From Xanthostigma xanthostigma (lineage: Eukaryota > Arthropoda > Insecta > Raphidioptera > Raphidiidae): a DNA stretch of 64,000 nucleotides. The notes under the pieces are model-generated. The model saw only the letters and a program-made list of their open reading frames with translations, ran no database searches and was not told the origin of the DNA. The position numbers and the translations under genes were made by a program. Location: contig OY754464.1 in the NCBI GenBank assembly GCA_963575645.1, positions 45,746,192-45,810,191 on the forward strand. Reading direction: 5' to 3'. Positions 10,438 to 21,321 of the stretch are shown piece by piece; positions within the stretch are counted from its first letter, which is position 1; each line of letters begins with the position of its first letter.

Positions 10438-11511
10438 TTGTATATTTTAAGAGCTCGAAAATATTCGTCTGAGGCTCAAGTAACCATGTGGACCTTAAAT
10501 TGTATTCAAAATACAAAATTATAATTATACAAAATTATACACAAATATTTTTTATAAACATTTAATTGAATAAAATAAAATACAAAATTAAACTACATTA
10601 TTAACAGTAATTATATTACACATAAAAGACGTGTTTTTTTAAATTTTCTTTTTTTTTGCAAAGTATAAAAAATACAATTAATTTTAGTATATAAATTATT
10701 GAACGTGACCATAAAACAATTTGATTAAATTTAACTGTACCATATAAACTATGATCGCCTACATACTATAAACAAAAAAAATCCTCATTTGTAATATTTA
10801 TTTTTTTACAATTTCATCAACGTCTGTTTTGTTGTATTTCATAAGTGAAGAATTTACATTTTCCTAAATTCAGGCTCATAGCTGCCAAGGGGGTGGGGGG
10901 TAAATAGGGGCACTGCCCCATAAGCCCCAACACATTTTGCCTCTCGTCAGAAGGCATTTTTATGAACAAAAAAAAAAAAAAAAAACGACCAGAACTTGTG
11001 GACATTTAAAAATAACAAGACAATGTTTCTTTTCCGTACATTGCTAAGTTATCTAAAACTGTAGAAACGGACAGTATCAGAGAAATGACCAGATATTTAT
11101 AAAATGACTCAAAAATCACATGTCTCGCATTAAAAAAAAAGGAATGGCAAACCGCAGTTTGGTTTTTCTTTGTTTTCATATTATCTATATTTTGTACCCA
11201 TTTTAACTGAGCCCAAAACATATTTATACGTTATGTTTAAATACCTACTACACGCTAATGACCTAAGCTGTTGAGCGTCTACAATCTACAATCTTCTTCT
11301 TGTTGACAGTTTTCGGAAAAACTAGTCACTGTCAAAAATGTTTGAACATTTTCAGTGTATATCATCATGTCCACGCTCGGACACTTTAACATCTAGGAAC
11401 ACTTATTTTAAATAATACATGGAATATTTTTTAATTATCTACACTGTCAGGAGCGAATACAGGTTTTAATTTGGGGGGTGGGGTCGGCGGTTTTATCAGG
11501 AATAAATTGTG
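10438..11511. other. AT-rich intergenic DNA, no gene seen
   Basis: Contains homopolymer tracts and a G-rich patch with GGGGGTGGGGGGTAAATAGG near 10890. No coding sequence or RNA gene is supported. Confidence 0.45.
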
Positions 11512-12088
11512 TATACGCTAGGAAAGTATCTTTGACACGCGGCCTTCGCACCATCTCGTGTTTGATTTTTTCCAAAAGTGGTACACCCAGAACTTACAAA
11601 CACGTCATGGAAACCAGCGTTATTCTTAATTATAAAAAAAAAATACGCAAAATGTCAGTAAAAAAACTACATAAATAATAATTAATAATGATTACAGAAG
11701 TAAAATAAAATTTAATTACCCTTGACGACGTACTGCTGCAGTCCATTTTTTTTTCTCTCAAATTCATAAGAAAATCCAGGAAAACGGTGGAATTGTAATT
11801 CTGGATGTTTAGTTGGTGTATCTTTATAATCAACAACACAGTAGGTACTTCTGATTTGATAGCTTTTTACCCATTTTATTCGACAATTAATTCTTATTAA
11901 TCTGATCTTATGTTCACGCATATAGCCTTAGTCGCTGAGCGTTTTATATTTAAATTAAAAAAAAATCTTATTAAAATGCACGTATAACATAATATTATGA
12001 CACTAAGGTTTTGACTGAACCAGATTAGAGAAAAAAACCACGAGAGGGCGCAAAAGTCGCCTGTCAAAAGATACTTTCCTAGCGTATA
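11512..12088. mobile_element. TIR transposon carrying a THAP fragment, copy 1
   Basis: Inverted ends share CGCTAGGAAAGTATCTTTGA followed by a CACGCGGCC/GGGCGCA-type segment; the ends abut TATA on both sides (target duplication or part of the TIR). The interior encodes on the minus strand the start of a THAP domain. A second, opposite-orientation copy is at 47352-48219. THAP-bearing transposases are known for P elements and a few other superfamilies; which one applies is not settled. No catalytic domain remains. Confidence 0.75.
11712..11921 (-). pseudogene. THAP-domain transposase fragment
   Basis: The minus-strand frame gives YCVVDYKDTPTKHPELQFHR then FPGFSYEFERKKN. The layout C-x4-C ... 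FHRFP is the N-terminal half of a THAP finger. The second cysteine is tyrosine here (VVDY), whereas the other copy at 47446 keeps VVDC. The rest of the domain and the catalytic region are missing, so this is a relic of a non-autonomous element. Confidence 0.65.
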
Positions 12089-12819
12089 TATCCAACATTT
12101 CGAACTAAATCGGAAAACATTGTAAATTCTCAAACTCGGAGGTGTGATGGGTACCCCCCATATGCGCGCCTATAAACTGTTCGGTAACATAGAAGAATTA
12201 TATTACAAGTATTTCAACAAAATATGTTCGTATCTTAATACACAAGATGATTAGCTCCCCCGGTGTCACTCAGAGTTTGTGAGTTCAAATATCTCACCTG
12301 CTGTCTACGAGTAATGGTCTCATGCAGTCAATTGTCCAGATTGTTTCATTTTAAATGAAATTTGTACTTTTCTCATAATGACAAAAATAAAATTCGTTGG
12401 TTTCACAATCACAAGTATGAAGGACGACTTCTACTTAATTCATTTAAGTCCTTTGCACAGATTTATGTGATGTTCGTACATTATCATTCGACATGGCGTA
12501 TTTTCTTTATGTTTAATTTAAAAAAAAAATAGCTCATTGAGTCATATTTAATATAATAATAATAATAATTAACGCATTTAGCGCCCGTATCTCGATTTTA
12601 TACCATAACAGACGTCATTCGCACCATCACTATTTTCCATTTATTACACCTCCCGTTATTTTCTACATTTTTCAACGTCAACTAACTACTAGCAATGAGC
12701 GAGTTAAGGAATTTTAGGACATTAGGATAAGGTATTTTGAGCATAGGAGTTTGACAGGTAATCGGCCATGGCCTTGAATAAGGAACCATCTAAATATATG
12801 AACCATCTAGATATTTATC
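12089..12819. other. Intergenic repeats, no gene seen
   Basis: Part of it (about 12720-12790, with GGTAATCGGCCATGGCC) is shared with intron 4 of spatacsin near 32175-32250, so a dispersed repeat is present. No gene. Confidence 0.45.
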
Positions 12820-13193
12820 CAGGGCCGGATTTAGAGGAGGCAACCGGGGCTGAAGCCCTGGGGCCTCCACAATAGAAATTTCTGGATAAAATTTTGAAAG
12901 TGATTTACTCCGGGAGCTGGATTTCACCGAGATCATCAATGATTTTTCGTCGAAAAAAGCTCGCAAGGTTCCATTCGTTAACTCTATAATTTAATTTGGT
13001 TTATTTCTTGTATTTTACATTTTACTATTATCTATACGTAGGTATGTTTTTGAAAAGAATTTGATTTGTTTCGCAATAAATAATATTATTGGAACACTTA
13101 AAAGAAAAAAATGGTTTAACTTGTTTGGAAAATAATTAGGGGCCTCCACTCCTTCGTTTCCCCAGGGCCTCCACACCTTTAAATCCGGCCCTG
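12820..13193. mobile_element. hAT-type MITE with perfect 8-bp TSD
   Basis: Starts CAGGGCCGGATTTA and ends TAAATCCGGCCCTG. TATTTATC flanks both ends (12812-12819 and 13194-13201). The 374-bp interior has paired GGGGCCTCCAC motifs near each end and no coding frame. Confidence 0.93.
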
Positions 13194-13201
13194 TATTTAT
13201 C

Positions 13202-14425
13202 TGGAATTATTGAGAGAAACCATTGTATTTTTAACCCTATAAGTCAATGCCCCCCCCCCCGTGTTCCCCTTTTTCATCACACCATACTCATAGGTGGATC
13301 AGCCTACGAATGCACTGGATAAAATTAGCATGACTAAAGTACATATAAAATATTTTGTGTTTATTTTCTTCGTATACTCAGTTATATCGCGATAGATTAA
13401 GAAGTTACGTTTGTATGACTACTTAACTGTAGTATCATCAAAACATCCTTAAAAGGACAATAATTGTTGGCACAAAAGAGCTAACAGAAGAGATCATTGA
13501 TTTATTTTTTGTTAATCAAAGTAACTTTCATTCAAAGATATACATAAGTAAATACATTGTTTTTAAAAAAATTGCATTAAAATATGTTATGACTAGGTCA
13601 ATGTTTTTAACATATATTGACACTGATTTCTATACTACTAACTGGATTGACCTTTCTGAGTCGCCAATGTGATGAATTAAAACTTATCCCGCGCTTCGAA
13701 AGGTTGTTATGACAGTACAAACGCATTGACTTAATATTTAGTACATTCTACAATGATTCGAGGCGCTGGATTAGCCTCCAATTTAGAATACTATCATCAT
13801 ATTCATTTCATAAGGACAGTTGTGTACAAAGACCAGCGATGTTGCACTAATAATGAGAAAATGATTCGATTCCTGAAGAAGTAGTCGTGACTACTAGCGC
13901 TATACAGACATTAATTTTTCGTTTCTGAATAATTGCCATATGGTTATGAAAAAAATATTAAATTTACTAAATGGCTTGCCTGGCACGTTATTAAAACGTG
14001 TGTATACAACTTACGAAATTCTTGTCATATTGGGATTTTACTTCGACCATGCGTCATCTACTCAGCATTTCAGTGAACTATCCTATATTATAGCACTGAG
14101 CGCTACGTATTTCTGTAAATATTAATTGTTCACAATTATGAAAGCTATAGGATGAGTGCACGAAGCCTACTAGCGCCGCTAGTGGGTAATTGAACTCACT
14201 TTTTATGGAAATTGTGACATGTTTCTATAAGTCAAAAACCTTAGTTGGCCATGATGTGTCAAAAAAATGTAATAAAGAAAACTGATCAGATTGTAAACCA
14301 ATATATAAATAGCATAACATAAAAGGTATGTGAGAATTATTTATTTATCAATTATGACGTACAATATATAAATAAATAATTTGTTTACACTGACAGCGGA
14401 ACGTCAAATTATGGCGCCAATGTTT
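13202..14425. other. AT-rich intergenic DNA, no gene seen
   Basis: Holds a poly-C run near 13250 and several short open frames without recognisable character. No RNA gene or element boundary was found. Confidence 0.45.
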
Positions 14426-14589
14426 TTAACTTCCCGCTTTAAAAAAAAAAAAAAAAATTTTTTTTTCAAAAATCGGGAAGTTATTGGTTTCACCCCGATT
14501 TTCGAAAATCGAGTTTTCGCCAGATCTCGACGTTTTGAGGTCCTAGGAAGCTATTGAAACTATTTTGACGATGATGTCCGTAGGGCTGT

Positions 14590-14602
14590 ATGTATGTATG
14601 TA

Positions 14603-14686
<84 letters not shown>

Positions 14687-14690
14687 AACC
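14590..14690. repeat. GT/TATG microsatellite
   Basis: TATG repeats flank about 40 uninterrupted TG units. Likely length-variable. Confidence 0.97.
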
Positions 14691-14917
14691 TTTTACATCT
14701 TTTGAACGGAGTGTCCGACTGAAACGCGGTTTGCGGCATCTGACGTGATCTTGGTGAACTTAGACTTCCTGAAAATTTGCAACGATTCGGCCCAAAAAAA
14801 TTTGAGAAATCTTAAAAAAACAAGTTTCAAAAATTTTTAAAAATTTGTTTTTGTAAAATATTTTCTAAACTACTAAACCGAATAATTCCAAAATCTAATC
14901 AGCTCTTCTCCTTAATA

Positions 14918-15470
14918 AACTGCGTCGATTTCCGCAAACCGCATCAAAATCGGTTAATTTGTTCACGAGATACCGTGAACGAAAAAATCGTAAAAAAGTG
15001 TTTTTTTAAAATGACTCTTAAAATTGTTATCAGATCGATTTTTTTGTAATAAATTACTTTCTTAGGCTAAAAAAACTGCGTCAATTGCCGCAAACCAAAT
15101 CAAAATTGGTTCATTTGTTCATGAGATAACGTGAACGAAAAATTAGGAAAAAAGTAATTTTTTATAATTACTCGTAAAATTCTTATCAAACCGATCTTTT
15201 TGTAATAATTTACTTTCTTAGGTTAAAAAAACTGCGTCGATCGCCGCAAACCGCATCAAAATCGGCTTATTTGTTCACGAGATATCGTGAACGAAAAATT
15301 TGTAAAAAAAGTGTTTTTTTTAAATTGCTCGTAAAATTCCTATGAGATCGATTTTTCTGTAATAAATTACTTTTTTAGGTTAAAAAATTGCGTCGACTGC
15401 GGCAAATCGCATCAAAATCGGTTCATTTGTTCATGAGATATCGTAAACGAAAATTTCGTAACAGTGTTTT
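14918..15470. repeat. Four tandem repeats of about 155 bp
   Basis: Units begin near 14918, 15069, 15226 and 15382 with AAACTGCGTCGAT-like text, then CCGCAAACCGCATCAAAATC and TTCACGAGATATCGTGAACG, then AATAAATTACTTTCTTAGG. Divergence between units suggests an old array. Confidence 0.9.
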
Positions 15471-15599
15471 TTTTTTGAGCTCGAAGAGCTAAAAAATAAA
15501 CTTCTTGCTATATTTTATATATTTTTGAGCGTTTTGAACTCGAAAATAGCGGGAAGTTACAGGGATGGCCTGCAGGGTCAAACTTCTTTTCAAATTTTT

Positions 15600-15734
15600 T
15601 TTTTTACTTAATTCGCCATCAGCGCAACAGCCGGGAACACAACAACCATTTCCAGATCGCTTAGTTTTGCCCATGTTTCCTTTGTAATTAAAAAACTTCA
15701 TAAAATTATAACTATTTTCACTTTTAATAAACAT
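15600..15734 (-). pseudogene. Possible THAP-like first exon fragment
   Basis: On the minus strand the frame from an ATG in this segment gives GKTKRSGNGCCVPGCCADGE; CCVPGC resembles the opening of a THAP finger. It runs straight into the poly-A and the edge of the tandem-array element, so any continuation is lost. Similarity is short; could be chance. Confidence 0.25.
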
Positions 15735-16108
15735 TGCTCACTGACATACGGAAAATTTGAGCTTGAAGTTTCCCCTAGTGCTCACCACAAACGCTCGCAT
15801 CGATAAATTTGTAGCTCCGCCTCCTTGCACATAGCCGATACATGTCATTAAAAAATCGAAGATGAAAAATGATATATGTTGTGCAGCAGAGCTGGGCAGT
15901 AGTTAACTACTTTTCTCCACATAGTAGTTGTACTCTATTATTTTGAATATTTATACAGTAATCACAAAAAGTAGTTAAAAATGTAGTTAACTACTTAGTT
16001 CTAACTACTTTAGGTAGTTTAACTATACTATTTTGTAATCTAACTACCTATTTTGAATTTTAACTACTTTTAAAATAAATAAATAATGATTTAATCATGG
16101 GTAAAATT

Positions 16109-17569
16109 AGATAAAATATACTTGTACATATTTAATAACAACACGACGTTTCGGCCACGATATCTACCCTTTTCAAATGAATATAAATCAAAAATTCTAC
16201 AAAAATAGTAATCATTGAAGAAAATAAAACTAACAGTAAATTAAAAAACAACTAACAGACTAGAATGTCAAAAATAAATATTAAAATATACAAAACTTGA
16301 TGACAATTGACAGTAATATACCTAGCTAGTAGCTATATATTTTTTCTGTTGTTAATTGTTTTTTATCTACAGGCTGAGTTTTAAGTTGATGCTTTCTTTT
16401 TTACAGCGTGTAAAAATCAAATAGACGAGCAAATATTTCAAATAGTTTTTTTATCAAAACTCAAAAATAAGAGAGAAAAAGCCTTTCGAAGTTTAAATAA
16501 ATTTTATTAAATTTTCTTTAATTTTGAGGTCGGTCCTGGGGTTATATTATGTCCCTATGGAAATATGTTATTATTATCAAGTATTCACAGAAATAATTGA
16601 GGCACACACAATTCTCTCAAAAACAACAATACACATACCTACTTGATAATAACAACTTATTTCCATAGTGACATAATACAACCCCAGGACCGACCTCAAA
16701 ATTAAAGAAAATTTAATAAAATTTATTTAAACTTCGAAAGGCTGTTTCTCTCTTATTTTTGAGTTTTGTTAAAAAAACTATTTGAAATATTTGCTCGTCT
16801 ATTTGATTTTTACACGCTGTAAAAAGAAAAGCATCAACTTAAAACTCACCTGTATAATGTTATTTTTGTTTTCTCCCATGATTCTTAATTTTTAATGTTG
16901 TTTTTGACGTGATAACGTCTTATAAATTGATGAATCACCAATCTTATAAATTGACAAAACACCGGCTGCATGCACGAAAAAGTGTAACGTTCCGCCTGAC
17001 CCTGTGCGTGCTTTTCTCGAAAACGGCCCTAACGATTTGGATGAAATTTACTGAAAAGGGATTTTGGGGGGCAAAAAATCGTTTTAGCTAGGTCTCATCT
17101 CTCGAAAAAATCGTTTTCATACAAATTTTATCATTATAAAAATCAATTTTTTGACGTATGAAAATACTTAAATATTGTAAGTAGGTTTTGGAATTTTATA
17201 TAAACAATGAAATAATTGTTTTCAAAATATTATGACAGTTAATCTTTGAGACTTAAAATAAATACGAAAGAAAGAAAGTTAAAAAAAACAAATTATTATA
17301 TTATAGGTGGTAAGTAATTTTAATAAATAAAATTAACCTAAATTTGAAGCAAAAGATGCAATATCATAGATTCGAATTATTATAATTATTATATTTTAGG
17401 TTATGTATTACGGAATACGTTATCACGTAAAACTATCGTCCGTAAACCGACTTTACAGACAACCAATTTTTTTGTATAGAATTTTTGATTTATATTCATT
17501 TGAAAAGGACTAACATCTTGGCCAAAACGTCGTGTTGTTATTAAATATATGTAGGTATATTTTGTCTGA
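16109..17569. mobile_element. Inverted-repeat element nested in hAT
   Basis: The left arm (16109-16205) containing ACACGACGTTTCGGCC pairs with the right arm (17470-17569) containing GGCCAAAACGTCGTGT. The interior includes a nested TA-MITE and a block near 16985-17120 with TTTCTCGAAAACGGCCCTAA. Class unknown; a Penelope-type relationship is possible but unproved. Confidence 0.6.
16370..16852. mobile_element. Fold-back MITE, TA target duplication, innermost of nest
   Basis: Termini CAGGCTGAGTTTTAAGTTGA and the complement ending ACTCACCTG, flanked by TA (16368-16369, 16853-16854). Arms of about 200 bp pair almost perfectly, for example GGTCGGTCCTGGGGTT on the left with AACCCCAGGACCGACC-like text on the right. 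Confidence 0.9.
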
Positions 17570-17955
17570 ATTTGGTAATTTTTTATTATTTAAAATAATT
17601 TTCATTTTGCAGATCTTTATCAATAGTTTTTTAACGAAAAATTCATGTTTATTTGTAATTTTATAAGTATCTTAAACAAAATACACTTTATACCTATTCT
17701 TAACGTTGCATCTTTTTTATTTTGCGTTTATTTGTTTATATGTACAGATTGTACGACATAAATACCTACAGAGATTTATATTATTATTATTATTATAGTA
17801 GTTAAAAAAGTAGTTAAAATTTTATCTACTAACTACTAGTACTTAGTAGTTTAACTAGTTTTAAGAACGAGTAGTTTAACTACTTTTTTGCTTAAGTAGT
17901 TAGCAGTTATACTCAACTACTTTTTTCAAGTAATTTGCCCAGCTCTGTTGTGCAG

Positions 17956-18370
17956 TGCCTAATTGTGTTCGTAGATCAAGTGTAAATATTGATATCAAAT
18001 TATTAAATTAAATAATGACAGCTGCCAGTATACATCGTTGGCTTCATGCGGTTTCTCCTTTCAATTTGAAGTTTGCATGCAGAAAGCAACAAAGTTAACC
18101 TTATTACTATATCTTGCATCAATGATTCTGTCACATTTTACGATGTGTCCTCCACTCGCGATTTTTTTCCAGTCAATATAAATGCGTTTTGAAGGATTAA
18201 AATGCAAACGTTTCTCATAGGGCGATCATACTGAATATTTTGAAATTGGCTCTGCCTTCAAGTAAAATCCCAATTGATGAATATAGTGTAATGGTTAACT
18301 TTCAAGTTTCAGGTACTAATTAGAGCGCTGCCTTTCACGACTAACAGATATTTAACTTCAGGAAAAAGAC
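17956..18370. other. Short intergenic stretch, no gene seen
   Basis: No coding frame or repeat boundary recognised. Confidence 0.4.
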
Positions 18371-19014
18371 TCATTACGCATTTAGTGCACGACGTAGTGG
18401 CGCATTCTTAACAAAAATTGTCTCCATCCTAATTTTTTTTATCATATCAGGGAAGTTCTGATTATAAAACTGTATGATGGCAATCGATATCTATTGTCGT
18501 TCTTGTAACAAGGAAAAACTAAACAAACTGCAAAAAAACTGTTTTTTTGCAGTAAATTAATTTTTCTCATAATTATTAAGTTATTTTGATTAAAAAATGT
18601 CCTTACACCCATCACCGTATCTTTACGCGTTTAATTGTTATAAATTTTTTAAAGTTGAAAATACCTGTAATTAGAGGTTTTTCCCAATTAAATAGCATAC
18701 CTTAGAAATAGTTATATCATTGATTAAAATATTATTATTGGAAGATAAAGATCCTAGTGAACCAAAATGATACCACTTATGATGCTCGCCGATAGATGGT
18801 CACCTGTTGACGAGCATCTTAATATATTGTTTTAATCTGTGAGTATAGAATATTGAAGGAGATTTATTTGGTTGAGGAACAATTGAAAAATAAGCTTTAC
18901 CAGAGTATCGCTTGTGGCCAACGTTTCGAAAAATATATTTTATCTTCAGGGCATCAATGCAAGTTGAGATGGTAAATTGTGCAAATTATTGTAATATACA
19001 TGATCATTTATTAT

Positions 19015-19182
19015 GAATTTCAACAGTTTTTTTTAAATTTAAAAATATCATAAAACAGTTTTTTAATAAAATTGTTCTGTCCAATGTGAAAATAAATATT
19101 TATTTTCACATTGGACAGTACAATTTTATTAAAAAACTGTTTTATATTTTAAAATTTAAAAAACTGTTGAAATTCATTATTA
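19015..19182. repeat. Long hairpin
   Basis: Arms of about 80 bp with few mismatches; the apex is AAATAAATATTTATTT and both flanks carry ACATTGGACAG or its complement. Confidence 0.9.
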
Positions 19183-19434
19183 TGGCTTCTAATCCATTTA
19201 TATCATTGCTACAAATGAATTTAAAAAAGGATAGAAATTTAGGATTTAGTTAGGTTAAAAAGGATTTCATAATGACAATTAACAAATTTTCATCATTATG
19301 GAATATAGAAAAAAAACATTTTTATTTAATGGAAAAAATGAAAAAAAGAGTAAAAATTAAATGGATGTAGGTATATAAACAGGAAAGAAAAGAACTAACC
19401 GATGAAGAAAAATCAAAGTTCAAAAAATGTTCTT

Positions 19435-19912
19435 TCATTTTCCCCCTGCATCCGCAAGACAAGAACATTTCATACAAATATTTGTCTCATTATTGATAAC
19501 TTCCAGTTTAGTTTCAATTTGGTGTACATGTTGCACTTGACACAGTGCAGCTATTTGTATGCATTTCAAACTATTCGTTCCTTTCAAACCACATACAGTA
19601 ATGTGATTCGTTTTAAACACCTGTTCTACCTTCTACTAGAGGTCTTTTAGAATTACCCAAGTACTTAATAATATCAGTAATATTTATTTCGAATTTATTA
19701 TCCATTATAAATAATTTAGTGACGTTTACTTTAAAATTGGTTAAAGCATATACAACTTTTATTTTCTGCCACCAGGAAGCACTAGAATCAGTTCCCATGG
19801 CGAATAGCCTATTCAAATTTGAATAATTTTGTCGAAAAATTAATTTATGTACTGCAAAAAAACAGTGTTTTGCAGTTTGTTTAGTTTTTCCTTGTTTAAA
19901 CAAGAACGTCAA
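19435..19912 (-). pseudogene. Transposon protein C-terminal relic, SWIM-finger-like
   Basis: Two overlapping minus-strand frames (19912-19613, then 19620-19435) appear to be one protein broken by a frameshift. The C-terminal part reads EGRTGVFKTNHITVCGLK ... ICMKCSCLADAG. The Cys-x-Cys following a beta-rich VxxxH-type region resembles the SWIM zinc finger seen at the C terminus of uncharacterised insect transposon proteins; the distal Cys-x-His is lost. No host function is assigned. Confidence 0.4.
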
Positions 19913-20025
19913 TAGATATTGATTGTCATCTTACACTTTTAGTCAGGAGAATATGAAAAAAAAAAATTAGGACTGGAGACAATTTTTCTTACGAATGCGC
20001 CAATATGCCCTGCACTAATAGTTAG

Positions 20026-21321
20026 TTGACATTTTTTTCTATGTCCAAATTCTAAACTTTTAAAACATCATTCGACTTAATTGCTTAACAGTTAAGTTAT
20101 ATGTAGGTAATATTATTTCTTATTGTTTTCAATTATGAAATTAAGAATTATTATAAATGTAACAGTTATATTACTTTAAATATCTGATTATACATCACAA
20201 TAGCTCCTCTGAGGGCCTATTGTGATATTTATTTTAAAGTAATGTAACTTATAATAATTATAATCCTCAGTACAACAAATAACAGAACATTACATTACGC
20301 AAATATACTTCAGTAAAAAAGAAGTAAATTTTATTTGTTATTCACATAAAATGTAATTAGAATTTTTTTTTGGATAGCAGCCAAATAATTATTTGGCTGC
20401 TATCCAAAATTCATTCTAATATACTAAATACAGTCGTGCTAAAATCAAATGTACTGAAACACCTTGTCTTATTTTTAAGTCCATTTTAAATATAAATAAA
20501 TACCATCTTGGTACAGAAGAACCGCCATTTTTTTCCTGTCACCTGTCGGTGAGTTAGCCAATTCCTCTGTACTAATATCACTAGTATTGCTTGCGCGCTT
20601 CGCACGCCTCGAGATATTCTTGTAAAATATACTACTAGAATATTGATCAAATTACTCAAGATATCGCAAGCAGCTTCATGATAGAAAAGAGAACCGATCA
20701 GAAGCTCGGAAAGTCGGACGAAAATGGCTGCCTACATAGAGAGAAACGGCAACTTCACTCGTATGTTCTCCTTTTTTTCTTTTAAATTAGTCCCCACCTC
20801 TACTTTCATCATGTTTTTGTTTTTTTCATATCTGATGACCAATTGTAATAACTGTTACCTACCCCACCTAAGAATTTTCACTTCAAAAATATAAATATTA
20901 GTGACTCCATGATACTTTCCAAAAAAAAAAAACCTTTTCTGTATCTTACAGCAATTTAGAGAAGCCGCAGATATTTTGAAAAGATATAAAAATGAGACAG
21001 GGTGTTTCTACATCCCACAAATAATAAGAATGTAAAAATGTAATCTTACATACAATGTCTTTGTTTCACATTATTGCACTGGTTGATCACTGAATATAAA
21101 AAAAGCCAAACAATCAAACATCGACGTATTTTGGTTTGAGTCAAATCAGAAACAATATTCTAAAAGCGACCAGAAAGTTTTACATTTCAGCGTCATATAT
21201 TATCACATACACTAAGCACCACAAAACAAATCCTAAAATTAAAACAAAGCAAAATAAACAAATGCACAACAAAAACACTTTTGCCAATTGATATAAACAT
21301 ATTCAAACAGAAAAAAATGTT
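20026..21321. other. AT-rich DNA downstream of Ric, no gene seen
   Basis: Contains a short hairpin at 20200-20240 (CACAATAG ... CTATTGTG) and a perfect palindrome at 20370-20408. The last part is likely the Ric 3' untranslated region. Otherwise nothing recognised. Confidence 0.4.
20370..20408. repeat. Short perfect palindrome
   Basis: TTGGATAGCAGCCAAATAAT is followed directly by its complement. It could be a cruciform or a MITE end-to-end remnant. Confidence 0.9.

Larger units (their letters stand above)
14425..15562. mobile_element. Tandem-array element bounded by CTTCCCGC / GCGGGAAG
   Basis: The left edge reads TTTTTAACTTCCCGCTTT and the right edge AGCGGGAAGTTAC, a short inverted terminus. 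Inside are a (GT)n microsatellite (about 14590-14690) and four tandem units of about 155 bp (14918-15470) with the conserved core CATCAAAATCGGTTCATTTG and a CACGAGATATCGTGAACG palindrome. No coding capacity. Class uncertain. Confidence 0.6.
15887..17947. mobile_element. hAT-type element with perfect 8-bp TSD, host of two nested inserts
   Basis: Ends CAGAGCTGGGC and GCCCAGCTCTG; TTGTGCAG flanks both (15879-15886, 17948-17955). Subterminal regions (about 15895-16080 and 17795-17935) are dense in GTAGTTAACTAC-type repeats, likely transposase-binding arrays. The centre was filled by an inverted-repeat element (about 16109-17569) that itself carries a fold-back MITE (16370-16852). No transposase frame. 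Confidence 0.9.
18375..20025. mobile_element. Fold-back element with SWIM-like ORF remnant
   Basis: Left arm (about 18375-18550) and right arm (19850-20025) pair: GGCGCATTCTTAACAAAAAT with its complement, and AAGGAAAAACTAAACAAACTGC with its complement. The roughly 1.3-kb loop holds a minus-strand coding relic (19435-19912), a perfect-looking 84-bp-arm hairpin (19015-19182) and a hammerhead-like motif (18923-18949). Superfamily unknown. Confidence 0.7.
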
